From assembly GCA_938046755.1 (NCBI GenBank), contig CALIXC010000014.1:1-5268 (forward strand): 5,268 bases of DNA. The letters are read 5' to 3'. Positions 1 to 5,268 of this stretch are shown piece by piece. Origin of the DNA: an uncultured Lautropia sp. GTDB taxonomy: Bacteria; Pseudomonadota; Gammaproteobacteria; Burkholderiales; Burkholderiaceae_E. A program made the position numbers and the translations under genes. The notes below the pieces were generated by a model that saw only the letters and a list, made by a program, of their open reading frames with translations, was not told where the DNA came from and did no database searches. Numbering within the stretch: position 1 is the first letter of the stretch; each line of letters opens with the position of its first letter.

Positions 1-33
1 CTGCTGACCAGCGTGCAGGAGGCTGGTCAGCAG
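1..33 (-). terminator. Perfect inverted repeat after putP, possible terminator hairpin
   Basis: The arm CTGCTGACCAGC (1-12) pairs perfectly with GCTGGTCAGCAG (22-33) around a 9-base loop (13-21). The repeat lies 30 bases past the putP stop codon in the direction of putP transcription, a usual place for a factor-independent terminator. Any T-tract for putP would fall before position 1, outside the window, so the terminator call cannot be completed. In the plus direction the stem is followed by GC-rich sequence with no T run, so it is not a plus-strand terminator. It could instead be an intergenic repeat element. Confidence 0.45.
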
Positions 34-63
34 CGGGCGGCCGGGTGGGCCGCAATGGACGCG

Positions 64-1584
64 TTAGCCGTGCTCGCGCACGTCGGTTTCCACTTCGTCG
101 AAGGTCTGGCGGATGCTGGCCGAGGGGGGCGGCGAGATCAGGCTGAAGACGACGACGGCGAGGGTCGAGAGCAGGAAGCCCGGGATGATCTCGTAGACGG
201 TATCGAGGACGGGCATGCCCAGGGCGGCCCAGCTGGTCTTCTTCCAGATGATGACGGTGAGGGCACCGACGACCATGCCGGCCAACGCGCCGTTGCGGGT
301 CATGCGCGGCCACATCAGCGACAGCAGCACGACGGGGCCGAAGGCGGCACCGAAGCCGGCCCAGGCGTAGCTGACCAGGCCTAGCACTTCGCTGTCGGGG
401 TCGGAGGCCAGCCAGATGGCGACAACCGAGACCAGCAGCACCATGGCGCGGCCGACCCAGACCAGTTCATGGTCGGAGGCACCGCGGCGCAGGAAGGTCT
501 TGTAGAGATCCTGGGTGAGGGCGCTGGAGCAGACGAGCAGCTGGCAGGACAGGGTGCTCATGACGGCAGCCAGGATGGCAGCCAGCAGCAGGCCGGCGAT
601 CCAGGGGTTGAACAGCAGCCGCGAGATCTCGACGAAGACGGTCTCGTTGTTGGCGGCCACGGTGTTGGGGATCTCGGGGTGGCTGCCGAAGTAGGCGATG
701 CCGAAGAAGCCGACGCCGACCGAGCCGAACAGGCACAGGAACATCCAGATCATGCCGATGCGGCGGGCGTTGGGGATGGTGTGCAGCGATTCGGCCGCCA
801 TGAAGCGCACGAGGATGTGCGGCTGGCCGAAGTAGCCCAGGCCCCAGGCGGCCAGCGAGAGGATGGCCAGGGTGTCGAGATTGCCCACCAGGCTGGTGGC
901 ACCGGGCTTGAGCTGTTCGACGAGCTGGATGCTCTCGGTGACACCGCCCTGGTTGTAGATGACCATCAGCGGGGCAAGGATCAGCGCGCCGATCATCAGC
1001 GACGCCTGGATAGTGTCGGTCCAGCTGACGGCCAGGAAGCCGCCGATGAAGACGTAGGCGATGGTGCACAGTGCGCCGACCCACAGGGCGATGCTGTAGG
1101 GCATGCCGAACATGCTCTCGAAGAGGCGGGCACCAGCCACGACGCCAGAGGCGCAGTACAGCGTGAAGAAGATGAGGATGACGATGGCCGTGAAGATGCG
1201 CAGCAGATTGCTGTGGTCCTCGAAGCGATTGGTGAAGTAGTCGGGCATGGTGAGGGCGTTGCCGACCTTTTCGGTGTAGACGCGCAGGCGCCCGGCCACC
1301 AGGTACCAGTTGAGCCAGGCACCGATGCACAGGCCGATGGCGATCCAGGATTCGGACAGACCGCTGGCGTAGACCGCGCCAGGCAGGCCCATCAGCAGCC
1401 AGCCGCTCATGTCGGAGGCGCCGGCCGAGAGGGCGGTGACGAAGCTGCCCAGGCTGCGTCCGCCCAGGATGTAGTCGGACAGGTTGCTGGTGGCCCGGTA
1501 GCCCAGCCAGCCGATGAGCAGCATGGCAACCAGGTAGATGGCAAACATGATGGTGGTTGCCGTATCTGCGGGGGTCATGGTCAT
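64..1584 (-). CDS. putP: PutP, sodium/proline symporter (SSS family)
   Basis: This is an inner-membrane transporter that takes up L-proline with Na+, for use as carbon and nitrogen source or osmoprotectant. The 506-residue product is full length (E. coli PutP is 502) and matches PutP closely by eye from end to end. It has the DYILGGRSLG segment (residues 37-46) and SAGASDMSGW (53-62). D58 and S60 correspond to E. coli Asp55 and Ser57, and S343-T344 in MSTLSCQLLVCSS correspond to Ser340/Thr341; these are known Na+/substrate-site residues. GYFGQPHILVRFMAA (250-264) and SYAWAGFGAAFGPVVL (405-420) are also typical. About a dozen hydrophobic segments alternate with short loops. A small insertion (around 451-463) precedes the conserved YEIIPGF relative to E. 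coli as I recall it. The start at 1584 is chosen over the in-frame ATG at 1578 because AAGGAG sits 7 bases upstream. No putA is in the window, and the gene is divergent from copA with no apparent functional tie. Confidence 0.96.
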   Translation of the reverse strand: MTMTPADTATTIMFAIYLVAMLLIGWLGYRATSNLSDYILGGRSLGSFVTALSAGASDMSGWLLMGLPGAVYASGLSESWIAIGLCIGAWLNWYLVAGRLRVYTEKVGNALTMPDYFTNRFEDHSNLLRIFTAIVILIFFTLYCASGVVAGARLFESMFGMPYSIALWVGALCTIAYVFIGGFLAVSWTDTIQASLMIGALILAPLMVIYNQGGVTESIQLVEQLKPGATSLVGNLDTLAILSLAAWGLGYFGQPHILVRFMAAESLHTIPNARRIGMIWMFLCLFGSVGVGFFGIAYFGSHPEIPNTVAANNETVFVEISRLLFNPWIAGLLLAAILAAVMSTLSCQLLVCSSALTQDLYKTFLRRGASDHELVWVGRAMVLLVSVVAIWLASDPDSEVLGLVSYAWAGFGAAFGPVVLLSLMWPRMTRNGALAGMVVGALTVIIWKKTSWAALGMPVLDTVYEIIPGFLLSTLAVVVFSLISPPPSASIRQTFDEVETDVREHG

Positions 1585-1591
1585 GGACCGT

Positions 1592-1597
1592 CTCCTT
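1592..1597 (-). promoter_or_regulatory. putP ribosome binding site
   Basis: On the minus strand AAGGAG lies 7 bases before the ATG at 1584. The spacing favours this start over the second in-frame ATG six bases downstream. Confidence 0.8.
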
Positions 1598-1630
1598 GTA
1601 TCGAATGGATAGATGCCGGCGGAAAGGCCG

Positions 1631-1677
1631 GGCAGATCCGGAGGGTCGGCCGCTGGATGGGGCCGTAGGGATCTGCC
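1631..1677 (-). other. Two-tier inverted repeat in the putP leader
   Basis: GGCAGATCC (1631-1639) is perfectly complementary to GGATCTGCC (1669-1677). Inside it, CGGCC (1647-1651) pairs with GGCCG (1661-1665) around a 9-base loop, so the whole could form a long stem with one asymmetric internal loop. It ends 46 bases upstream of the putP start codon, so it would lie in the putP mRNA leader if transcription starts to its right. It could also be a DNA site for a dimeric regulator. No T-tract follows on either strand, so it is not an obvious terminator. No convincing sigma-70 promoter for putP was found in 1598-1796. No known riboswitch is recognised. Confidence 0.35.
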
Positions 1678-1796
1678 GGATTGTCGTCAGGCTGGACAGG
1701 GGAGGCCATCCTGCACGAAAGCGCTGGCAAAGGGGCGAATTCTACGCGCAAGGGGCCATGGGACCACCGGATGAATGGTTATTGATTGCAGAGGCA

Positions 1797-1827
1797 TTGA
1801 CCTTCCCATGATGGGAAGGTTTATGCT
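1797..1827 (+). promoter_or_regulatory. copA promoter, MerR-type with 19-bp spacer
   Basis: The -35 element TTGACC (1797-1802) and -10 element TATGCT (1822-1827) are separated by exactly 19 bases (1803-1821), instead of the 17 preferred by sigma-70 polymerase. This overlong spacer is the hallmark of promoters activated by MerR-family proteins, which distort the DNA to realign the two elements. The spacer is filled by the CueR palindrome. Transcription should begin about 7 bases after the -10, near 1834, giving a leader of about 35 bases before copA. The promoter reads toward copA only; no equivalent elements are seen in the reverse direction. Confidence 0.9.
1800..1820 (+). promoter_or_regulatory. 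CueR operator palindrome
   Basis: The half-site ACCTTCCCAT (1800-1809) and its exact complement ATGGGAAGGT (1811-1820) flank a single central G (1810). The outer ACCTTCC/GGAAGGT blocks match the CueR box known upstream of E. coli copA and of other CueR targets. A cueR gene follows copA in this window, so regulator and site are both present. Binding is inferred from the match. Confidence 0.9.
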
Positions 1828-1856
1828 TGATGGCTCCAGCAAGGCCGTGCAACGGC

Positions 1857-1861
1857 AAGGA
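1857..1861 (+). promoter_or_regulatory. copA ribosome binding site
   Basis: AAGGA lies 8 bases before the ATG at 1870. An earlier ATG at 1863 is in a different frame and too close to this motif to use it, so 1870 is the supported start. Confidence 0.7.
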
Positions 1862-1869
1862 AATGGATC

Positions 1870-4473
1870 ATGAATGCACCGAATCCGGCTGTGTCCGGCA
1901 CCGGGCTGCAGAAGGCGGCCCAGACTCTCGTGCTGCCCATCGAGGGCATGAGCTGCGCGTCGTGCGTGCGGCGGGTGGAGATGGCGCTGGGTAAGGTGCC
2001 CGGGGTAGCGTCGGTGAACGTGAACCTGGCCACCGAGCGGGCCACGGTGACACTGGCCGAGCCGCTGGAGACGCAGCAGCTGGTGCAGGCGGTGCAGAAG
2101 ATGGGCTATGACGTGCCCGAGAGCACCGTGGTGCTGCAGGTGGACGAGATGAGTTGCGCCTCGTGCGTGGGCCGGGTGGAGCGGGCGCTGAAGGCGGTGC
2201 CGGGCGTGCGTTCGGCCAGCGTGAACCTGGCCACGGAACGGGCGACGGTGAGTGGACTGGCGCCGGTGGCGGCGCTGCTGGCGGCGGCCGAGAAAGCCGG
2301 GTATCCGGCACGCGTGGTGGACGGCGGTGAGGACGCCGGCTCGGCCTCGGGCGCTGCAGGCGAGGGCGCTGATGCGCATGGTAGCGGTGTTTCCAAGGAA
2401 GCAGGCGCTCACTCTGTTGTGGATCGCAAGGCGGCCGAGCAGCGGGCGCTGTGGCGTGACCTGTGGCTGGCGGCAGCGCTGGCGCTGCCGGTGTTCCTGC
2501 TGGAGATGGGCGGGCACATGGTGCCGGCCTTCCATCACTGGGTGGCGCACACCATCGGCACGCAGAACAGCTGGTACCTGCAGTTCGTGCTGACGACGCT
2601 GGTGCTTTTCATGCCGGGGCTGCGCTTCTACCGCAAAGGCATTCCGGCGCTGCTGCGCGGGGCGCCCGACATGAATTCGCTGGTGGCAGTGGGCACGCTG
2701 GCCGCGTGGGGCTTCTCCACGGTGGCCACCTTCCTGCCGTCGGTGCTGCCGGCAGGCTCGGTGAACGTGTACTTCGAGTCGGCGGCGGTGATCGTGGTGC
2801 TGATCCTGGTGGGGCGCTTCCTGGAGGCGCGGGCCAAGGGGCGCACGTCGGAGGCGATCCAGCGGCTGGCGGGCCTGCAGGCTCGCACGGCCCATGTACG
2901 GCGTGACGGCCAGGTGGTGGACGTGCCGCTGGCGCAGGTGCGGGCGCAGGACGTGGTGGAGGTGCGCCCCGGCGAGCGGGTGCCGGTGGATGGCGAGGTG
3001 ATCGAGGGCGACAGCTATGTGGACGAGTCGATGATCACCGGTGAGCCGGTGCCGGTGGCCAAGACGGCAGGCAGCCCGGTGGTGGGCGGCACGGTGAACC
3101 AGACCGGCGCCTTCACGCTGCGGGCCACGGCCGTGGGCGGCCAGACGGTGCTGGCGCAGATCATCCGGATGGTGGAGCAGGCGCAGGGTTCCAAGCTTCC
3201 CATCCAGACGCTGGTGGACCGGGTGACGATGTGGTTCGTGCCGGCCGTGATGACGGCCGCGCTCATCACCTTCGCCATCTGGATGGTGTTCGGGCCGACG
3301 CCGGCGCTGGGCTTTGCGCTGGTCAACGCGGTGGCGGTGCTGATCATCGCCTGCCCGTGCGCGATGGGGCTGGCCACGCCGACCTCGATCATGGTGGGCA
3401 TCGGCCGTGGGGCCGAGCTGGGCGTGCTGTTCCGCAAGGGCGAGGCGCTGCAGCTTCTGAAGGACGCGAAGGTGGTGGCGGTGGACAAGACTGGCACGCT
3501 GACCGAGGGCCGGCCGGCACTGACCGACCTGGAGGTGCGGCCGGGCTTTGCGCGCGCCACGGTGCTGGCCCAGGTGGCGGCGCTGGAGTCGCGTTCCGAG
3601 CACCCGATTGCGCGGGCGCTGGTGGCGGCCGCCGAGGCCGAGGGGCTGGCACTGCCGGCGGTGCAGGACTTCGAGTCGCTGACGGGGCTGGGCGTGCACG
3701 CACGGGTGCAGGATGCTTCGAAAGTGGGCACTGACTCTGCGGAACCTGCTGGGGTGCCGGTGGCCGTGGGGGCCGACCGCTACATGCAGTCGATGGGGGT
3801 GGATGTGAGCCCCTTTGCCGAGGTGGCGCAGCGCCTGGGGGGCGAGGGCAAGTCGCCGCTCTATGTGGCCGTGGACGGCAAGCTGGCCTCCATCGTGGCG
3901 GTGTCGGATCCGATCAAGGCGACGACGCCGGCGGCCATTGCGGCGCTGCATGCGCAGGGGCTGAAGGTGGCGATGATCACCGGTGACAACGCCCGAACCG
4001 CGCAGGCCATTGCCCGGAAACTGGGTATCGACGAGGTGGTGGCTGAGGTGCTGCCGGCGGGCAAGGTGGAGGCAGTGAAGCGCCTGCAGACCACCCACGG
4101 GGCGCTGGCCTATGTGGGCGACGGCATCAACGATGCGCCGGCGCTGGCGCAGGCCGAGGTGGGAATGGCCATCGGCACCGGTACCGACGTGGCCCTCGAG
4201 GCGGCCGACGTGGTGTTGATGTCGGGCAATCTGCAGGGGGTGGCCAAGGCCATCGGGCTGTCGCGGGCCACCATCCGCAACATCCACGAGAACCTGTTCT
4301 GGGCCTTCGCCTACAACACCGCGCTGATCCCGCTGGCGGCCGGCGCGCTCTATCCGGCCTTCGGCATCCTGCTGTCCCCGATGCTGGGCGCGGGCGCCAT
4401 GGCGCTGTCCAGCGTCTTCGTGCTGGGCAACGCGCTGCGGCTGCGGCATTTCGGGCGTGGGGAGAATGCTTGA
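1870..4473 (+). CDS. copA: CopA, Cu(I)-exporting P1B-type ATPase
   Basis: This is an inner-membrane ATPase that moves Cu(I) from cytoplasm to periplasm, the main cytoplasmic copper-detoxification pump. The 867 residues carry two N-terminal heavy-metal-associated domains: GMSCASC at 26-32 and EMSCASC at 93-99. A Gly/Ala-rich linker (about 150-185) follows, then eight predicted membrane helices. The actuator domain has TGEP at 390-393. The transport-site CPC is at 495-497, the phosphorylation motif DKTGT at 539-543 (Asp539 phosphorylated), HP at 578-579, TGDN at 704-707 and GDGIND at 750-755. Y815-N816 in helix 7 and M844 with S847-S848 in helix 8, together with CPC, form the Cu(I)-specific signature (P1B-1 class), against Zn/Cd or Co exporters. 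The length is slightly above E. coli CopA (834), partly from the linker and a short insert near 613-628 in the nucleotide-binding domain. Both metal-binding domains share VNLATERATV. Expression should be copper-induced from the CueR promoter just upstream. Ag(I) is a likely second substrate. Confidence 0.97.
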   Translation: MNAPNPAVSGTGLQKAAQTLVLPIEGMSCASCVRRVEMALGKVPGVASVNVNLATERATVTLAEPLETQQLVQAVQKMGYDVPESTVVLQVDEMSCASCVGRVERALKAVPGVRSASVNLATERATVSGLAPVAALLAAAEKAGYPARVVDGGEDAGSASGAAGEGADAHGSGVSKEAGAHSVVDRKAAEQRALWRDLWLAAALALPVFLLEMGGHMVPAFHHWVAHTIGTQNSWYLQFVLTTLVLFMPGLRFYRKGIPALLRGAPDMNSLVAVGTLAAWGFSTVATFLPSVLPAGSVNVYFESAAVIVVLILVGRFLEARAKGRTSEAIQRLAGLQARTAHVRRDGQVVDVPLAQVRAQDVVEVRPGERVPVDGEVIEGDSYVDESMITGEPVPVAKTAGSPVVGGTVNQTGAFTLRATAVGGQTVLAQIIRMVEQAQGSKLPIQTLVDRVTMWFVPAVMTAALITFAIWMVFGPTPALGFALVNAVAVLIIACPCAMGLATPTSIMVGIGRGAELGVLFRKGEALQLLKDAKVVAVDKTGTLTEGRPALTDLEVRPGFARATVLAQVAALESRSEHPIARALVAAAEAEGLALPAVQDFESLTGLGVHARVQDASKVGTDSAEPAGVPVAVGADRYMQSMGVDVSPFAEVAQRLGGEGKSPLYVAVDGKLASIVAVSDPIKATTPAAIAALHAQGLKVAMITGDNARTAQAIARKLGIDEVVAEVLPAGKVEAVKRLQTTHGALAYVGDGINDAPALAQAEVGMAIGTGTDVALEAADVVLMSGNLQGVAKAIGLSRATIRNIHENLFWAFAYNTALIPLAAGALYPAFGILLSPMLGAGAMALSSVFVLGNALRLRHFGRGENA

Positions 4474-4475
4474 GC

Positions 4476-4503
4476 GGATGGTCAGGGATGGTCAGGGATG
4501 GTC
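4476..4503 (+). repeat. 10-bp tandem repeat between copA and cueR
   Basis: The unit GGATGGTCAG occurs at 4476-4485 and 4486-4495, followed by a partial third copy GGATGGTC at 4496-4503. It starts 3 bases after the copA stop codon. The repeats are identical, which suggests recent slippage expansion. No function is evident. Confidence 0.85.
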
Positions 4504-4517
4504 TCCGGGTGGGCAGG

Positions 4518-4531
4518 CCAGACATGTCTGG
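4518..4531. repeat. 14-bp perfect palindrome between copA and cueR
   Basis: CCAGACATGTCTGG is a perfect self-complementary sequence. GGCA (4512-4515) and TGCC (4536-4539) could extend it after an unequal gap. It does not resemble the CueR box found before copA and is not followed by a T-tract. It may be a binding site for another dimeric regulator or a small hairpin between the two cistrons. The rest of the 136-bp gap shows no convincing sigma-70 promoter and no second CueR-type promoter. Confidence 0.5.
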
Positions 4532-4598
4532 TCCATGCCGCTTTGGCGGAACATCGGGTGTGTGGCTGCCCGTGTTCGAGGGCCGTTCAGGCCATGAC

Positions 4599-4604
4599 GG
4601 GAGG
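4599..4604 (+). promoter_or_regulatory. cueR ribosome binding site
   Basis: GGGAGG lies 5 bases before the ATG at 4610, within a purine-rich run reaching 4607. It supports that start, which also begins exactly at the canonical MNIGEAA of CueR proteins. Confidence 0.7.
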
Positions 4605-4609
4605 GGGCG

Positions 4610-5011
4610 ATGAACATCGGAGAAGCGGCGCGGGCCTCGGGCGTGTCGGCCAAGATGATCCGCTACTACGAGCAGGTGGGGCTGATCCCGGCCCCCCTGC
4701 GGCTGGCCTCGGGCTACCGGGCGTATTCAGAGAAGGACGTGCACCGGCTGCGCTTCGTGCGGCGCGCGCGTGACCTGGGCTTTGCGGTGGACGAGATCCA
4801 GACGCTGCTGGATCTGTGGAACGACCGGTCGCGCCACAGTGCGGACGTGAAGCGGATTGCCCGCGGGCACATCGAGGACCTGCAGCAACGCATTGCCAGC
4901 CTGCAGCAGATGGTGGACACGCTGCAGACGCTGATGGATTGCTGCGCGGGGGACGAGCGGCCGGATTGTCCGATTCTGGTGGGGTTGGAGGGGGGGAGTG
5001 AGGGAGTGTGA
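4610..5011 (+). CDS. cueR: CueR, Cu(I)-responsive MerR-family activator
   Basis: This is a cytoplasmic dimeric transcription factor that senses Cu(I) (also Ag(I) and Au(I) in characterised relatives) and activates copper-efflux genes by distorting promoters with a 19-bp spacer. The 133 residues fit the family (E. coli CueR is 135). The N-terminal winged helix-turn-helix MNIGEAARASGVSAKMIRYYEQ (1-22) continues through GLI and GYRAYSEKDVHRLRFV. A long dimerisation helix covers about 80-110. Cys112 and Cys120, spaced as in CueR (C-x7-C with DCPI following), are the metal ligands. Ser77 in RHSADV is the residue that marks monovalent-metal sensors, where divalent-metal sensors such as MerR and ZntR have Cys. 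An extra Cys111 precedes Cys112. The C-terminal tail is Gly-rich (GLEGGSEGV). The gene lies 136 bases after copA on the same strand; cotranscription by readthrough is plausible, but a separate weak promoter cannot be excluded. Confidence 0.95.
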   Translation: MNIGEAARASGVSAKMIRYYEQVGLIPAPLRLASGYRAYSEKDVHRLRFVRRARDLGFAVDEIQTLLDLWNDRSRHSADVKRIARGHIEDLQQRIASLQQMVDTLQTLMDCCAGDERPDCPILVGLEGGSEGV

Positions 5012-5017
5012 AGAGGG

Positions 5018-5039
5018 CCTGCAGCGCAGGAGATTGCGC
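5018..5039 (+). other. Short overlapping inverted repeats after cueR
   Basis: CCTGC (5018-5022) pairs with GCAGG (5026-5030) around AGC. Alternatively GCGCA (5024-5028) pairs with TGCGC (5035-5039) around six bases; the two are mutually exclusive. Either could be a weak end-of-transcript structure 7-13 bases after the cueR stop, but the stems are short and no T-tract follows, so a terminator is not supported. Confidence 0.2.
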
Positions 5040-5059
5040 AGTAGTCTGATTCCCCTTAC

Positions 5060-5221
5060 TCAGTCGGCTATGTCGGAGTAATTGATGTTCCTGCCGGCGG
5101 AAAACACGGCAACGATGATGATTGAATCCTTGGTTCCAACCGGGTGGAATCTGTAAACGATCGTGTTTTTCCCGGTCGTATTTATTTTTCTATAAATTGA
5201 CCCGTCTTCAATGCATCCCAT
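5060..5221 (-). pseudogene. RelE/ParE-like toxin C-terminal fragment (possible remnant)
   Basis: A 53-codon minus-strand frame runs from ATG (5221) to TGA (5060-5062), convergent with cueR. Its product has a charged start (IEDGSIYRKI, residues 4-13), then IVYRF (21-25) and IIIVAVFSAGRNI (34-46). This two-strand pattern ending in a xxGRNI-type turn resembles the last strands of RelE/ParE-family toxins. Those proteins are usually about 85-110 residues, so the N-terminal half is missing. An in-frame TAG (5231-5233) blocks extension, and upstream of it the same frame reads SVAVMQAMRDG to the window edge. This could be the end of an upstream partner gene such as an antitoxin, or the interrupted body of the same gene. 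There is no Shine-Dalgarno motif before the ATG. The stretch is markedly AT-richer than copA and cueR, suggesting acquired DNA. The family call is a by-eye resemblance only. Confidence 0.35.
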
Positions 5222-5268
5222 TACACACAACTACCCATCCCGCATGGCCTGCATGACGGCGACCGAGA

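Noticed and set aside
469..1668. A 399-codon plus-strand open frame antisense to putP
   Set aside because: It is rich in Gly, Ala, Asp, Glu and Gln with no hydrophobic core or recognisable motif. It is a shadow of putP, whose own product is unmistakable.
1585..1796. A sigma-70 promoter for putP on the minus strand
   Set aside because: TTGCCA and TTGCGC hexamers occur but have no reasonable -10 at 16-18 bases, and the AT-rich hexamers near the start codon overlap the ribosome binding site. None is good enough to call.
1797..1827. Copper control of putP from the shared intergenic palindrome
   Set aside because: The -35 and -10 elements exist only in the copA direction, and the box is over 200 bases from putP, so no regulatory link to putP can be argued from the sequence.
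1687..4449. A 920-codon open frame on the minus strand, antisense to copA
   Set aside because: The product is dominated by His, Arg, Gln and Gly with no domain pattern, as expected when a GC-rich gene is read in the opposite frame. copA on the plus strand has every catalytic motif, a ribosome binding site and a promoter.
5012..5059. A factor-independent terminator after cueR
   Set aside because: Only short competing stems of 5 bp are present, and they are not followed by a run of T.
1..5268. CRISPR array, tRNA, rRNA or insertion sequence
   Set aside because: There are no regularly spaced repeats, no cloverleaf-like segment, and no transposase-like frame or terminal inverted repeat pair. The only tandem repeat is the 10-bp one after copA.

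Overview
The window is high-GC (about two-thirds G+C by eye) proteobacterial chromosome-type DNA. The gene set (PutP, a CopA with two metal-binding domains, and a CueR-type MerR regulator just downstream of copA) and the codon bias suggest a betaproteobacterium, probably Burkholderiales. This is an inference from style and gene order, not a demonstrated assignment.

Layout: positions 1-33 hold a perfect inverted repeat just beyond the 3' end of the first gene. Positions 64-1584 (minus strand) encode a full-length PutP sodium/proline symporter. Positions 1585-1869 are a divergent intergenic region. It holds the putP ribosome binding site, a two-tier inverted repeat that could fold in the putP leader, and a textbook CueR-type promoter for copA, with a 19-bp spacer and a perfect 10+10 bp palindrome. 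Positions 1870-4473 (plus) encode the Cu(I)-exporting P1B-type ATPase CopA. The 136-bp gap to the next gene contains a 10-bp tandem repeat and a 14-bp perfect palindrome. Positions 4610-5011 (plus) encode the copper sensor CueR. The last ~200 bases are clearly more AT-rich (49 G+C in the 120 bases 5101-5220). They hold a short minus-strand reading frame resembling the C-terminal half of a RelE/ParE-type toxin, probably a remnant or a gene with an unrecognised start.

How it works together: copA and cueR form a copper-efflux module. CueR senses cytoplasmic Cu(I) through Cys112 and Cys120 and is expected to activate the overlong-spacer copA promoter. CopA then pumps Cu(I) to the periplasm. The tandem copA-cueR order would let readthrough from the copA promoter also raise CueR, but this is inferred. 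PutP is a separate, divergently transcribed proline-uptake gene with no evident link to copper.

Overall this is a well-understood type of region. I do not see an undescribed system. The observations worth following are small: the non-coding structures flanking putP and cueR, the Gly-to-Glu change in the second CopA metal-binding domain, and the compositionally distinct toxin-like fragment at the right edge.
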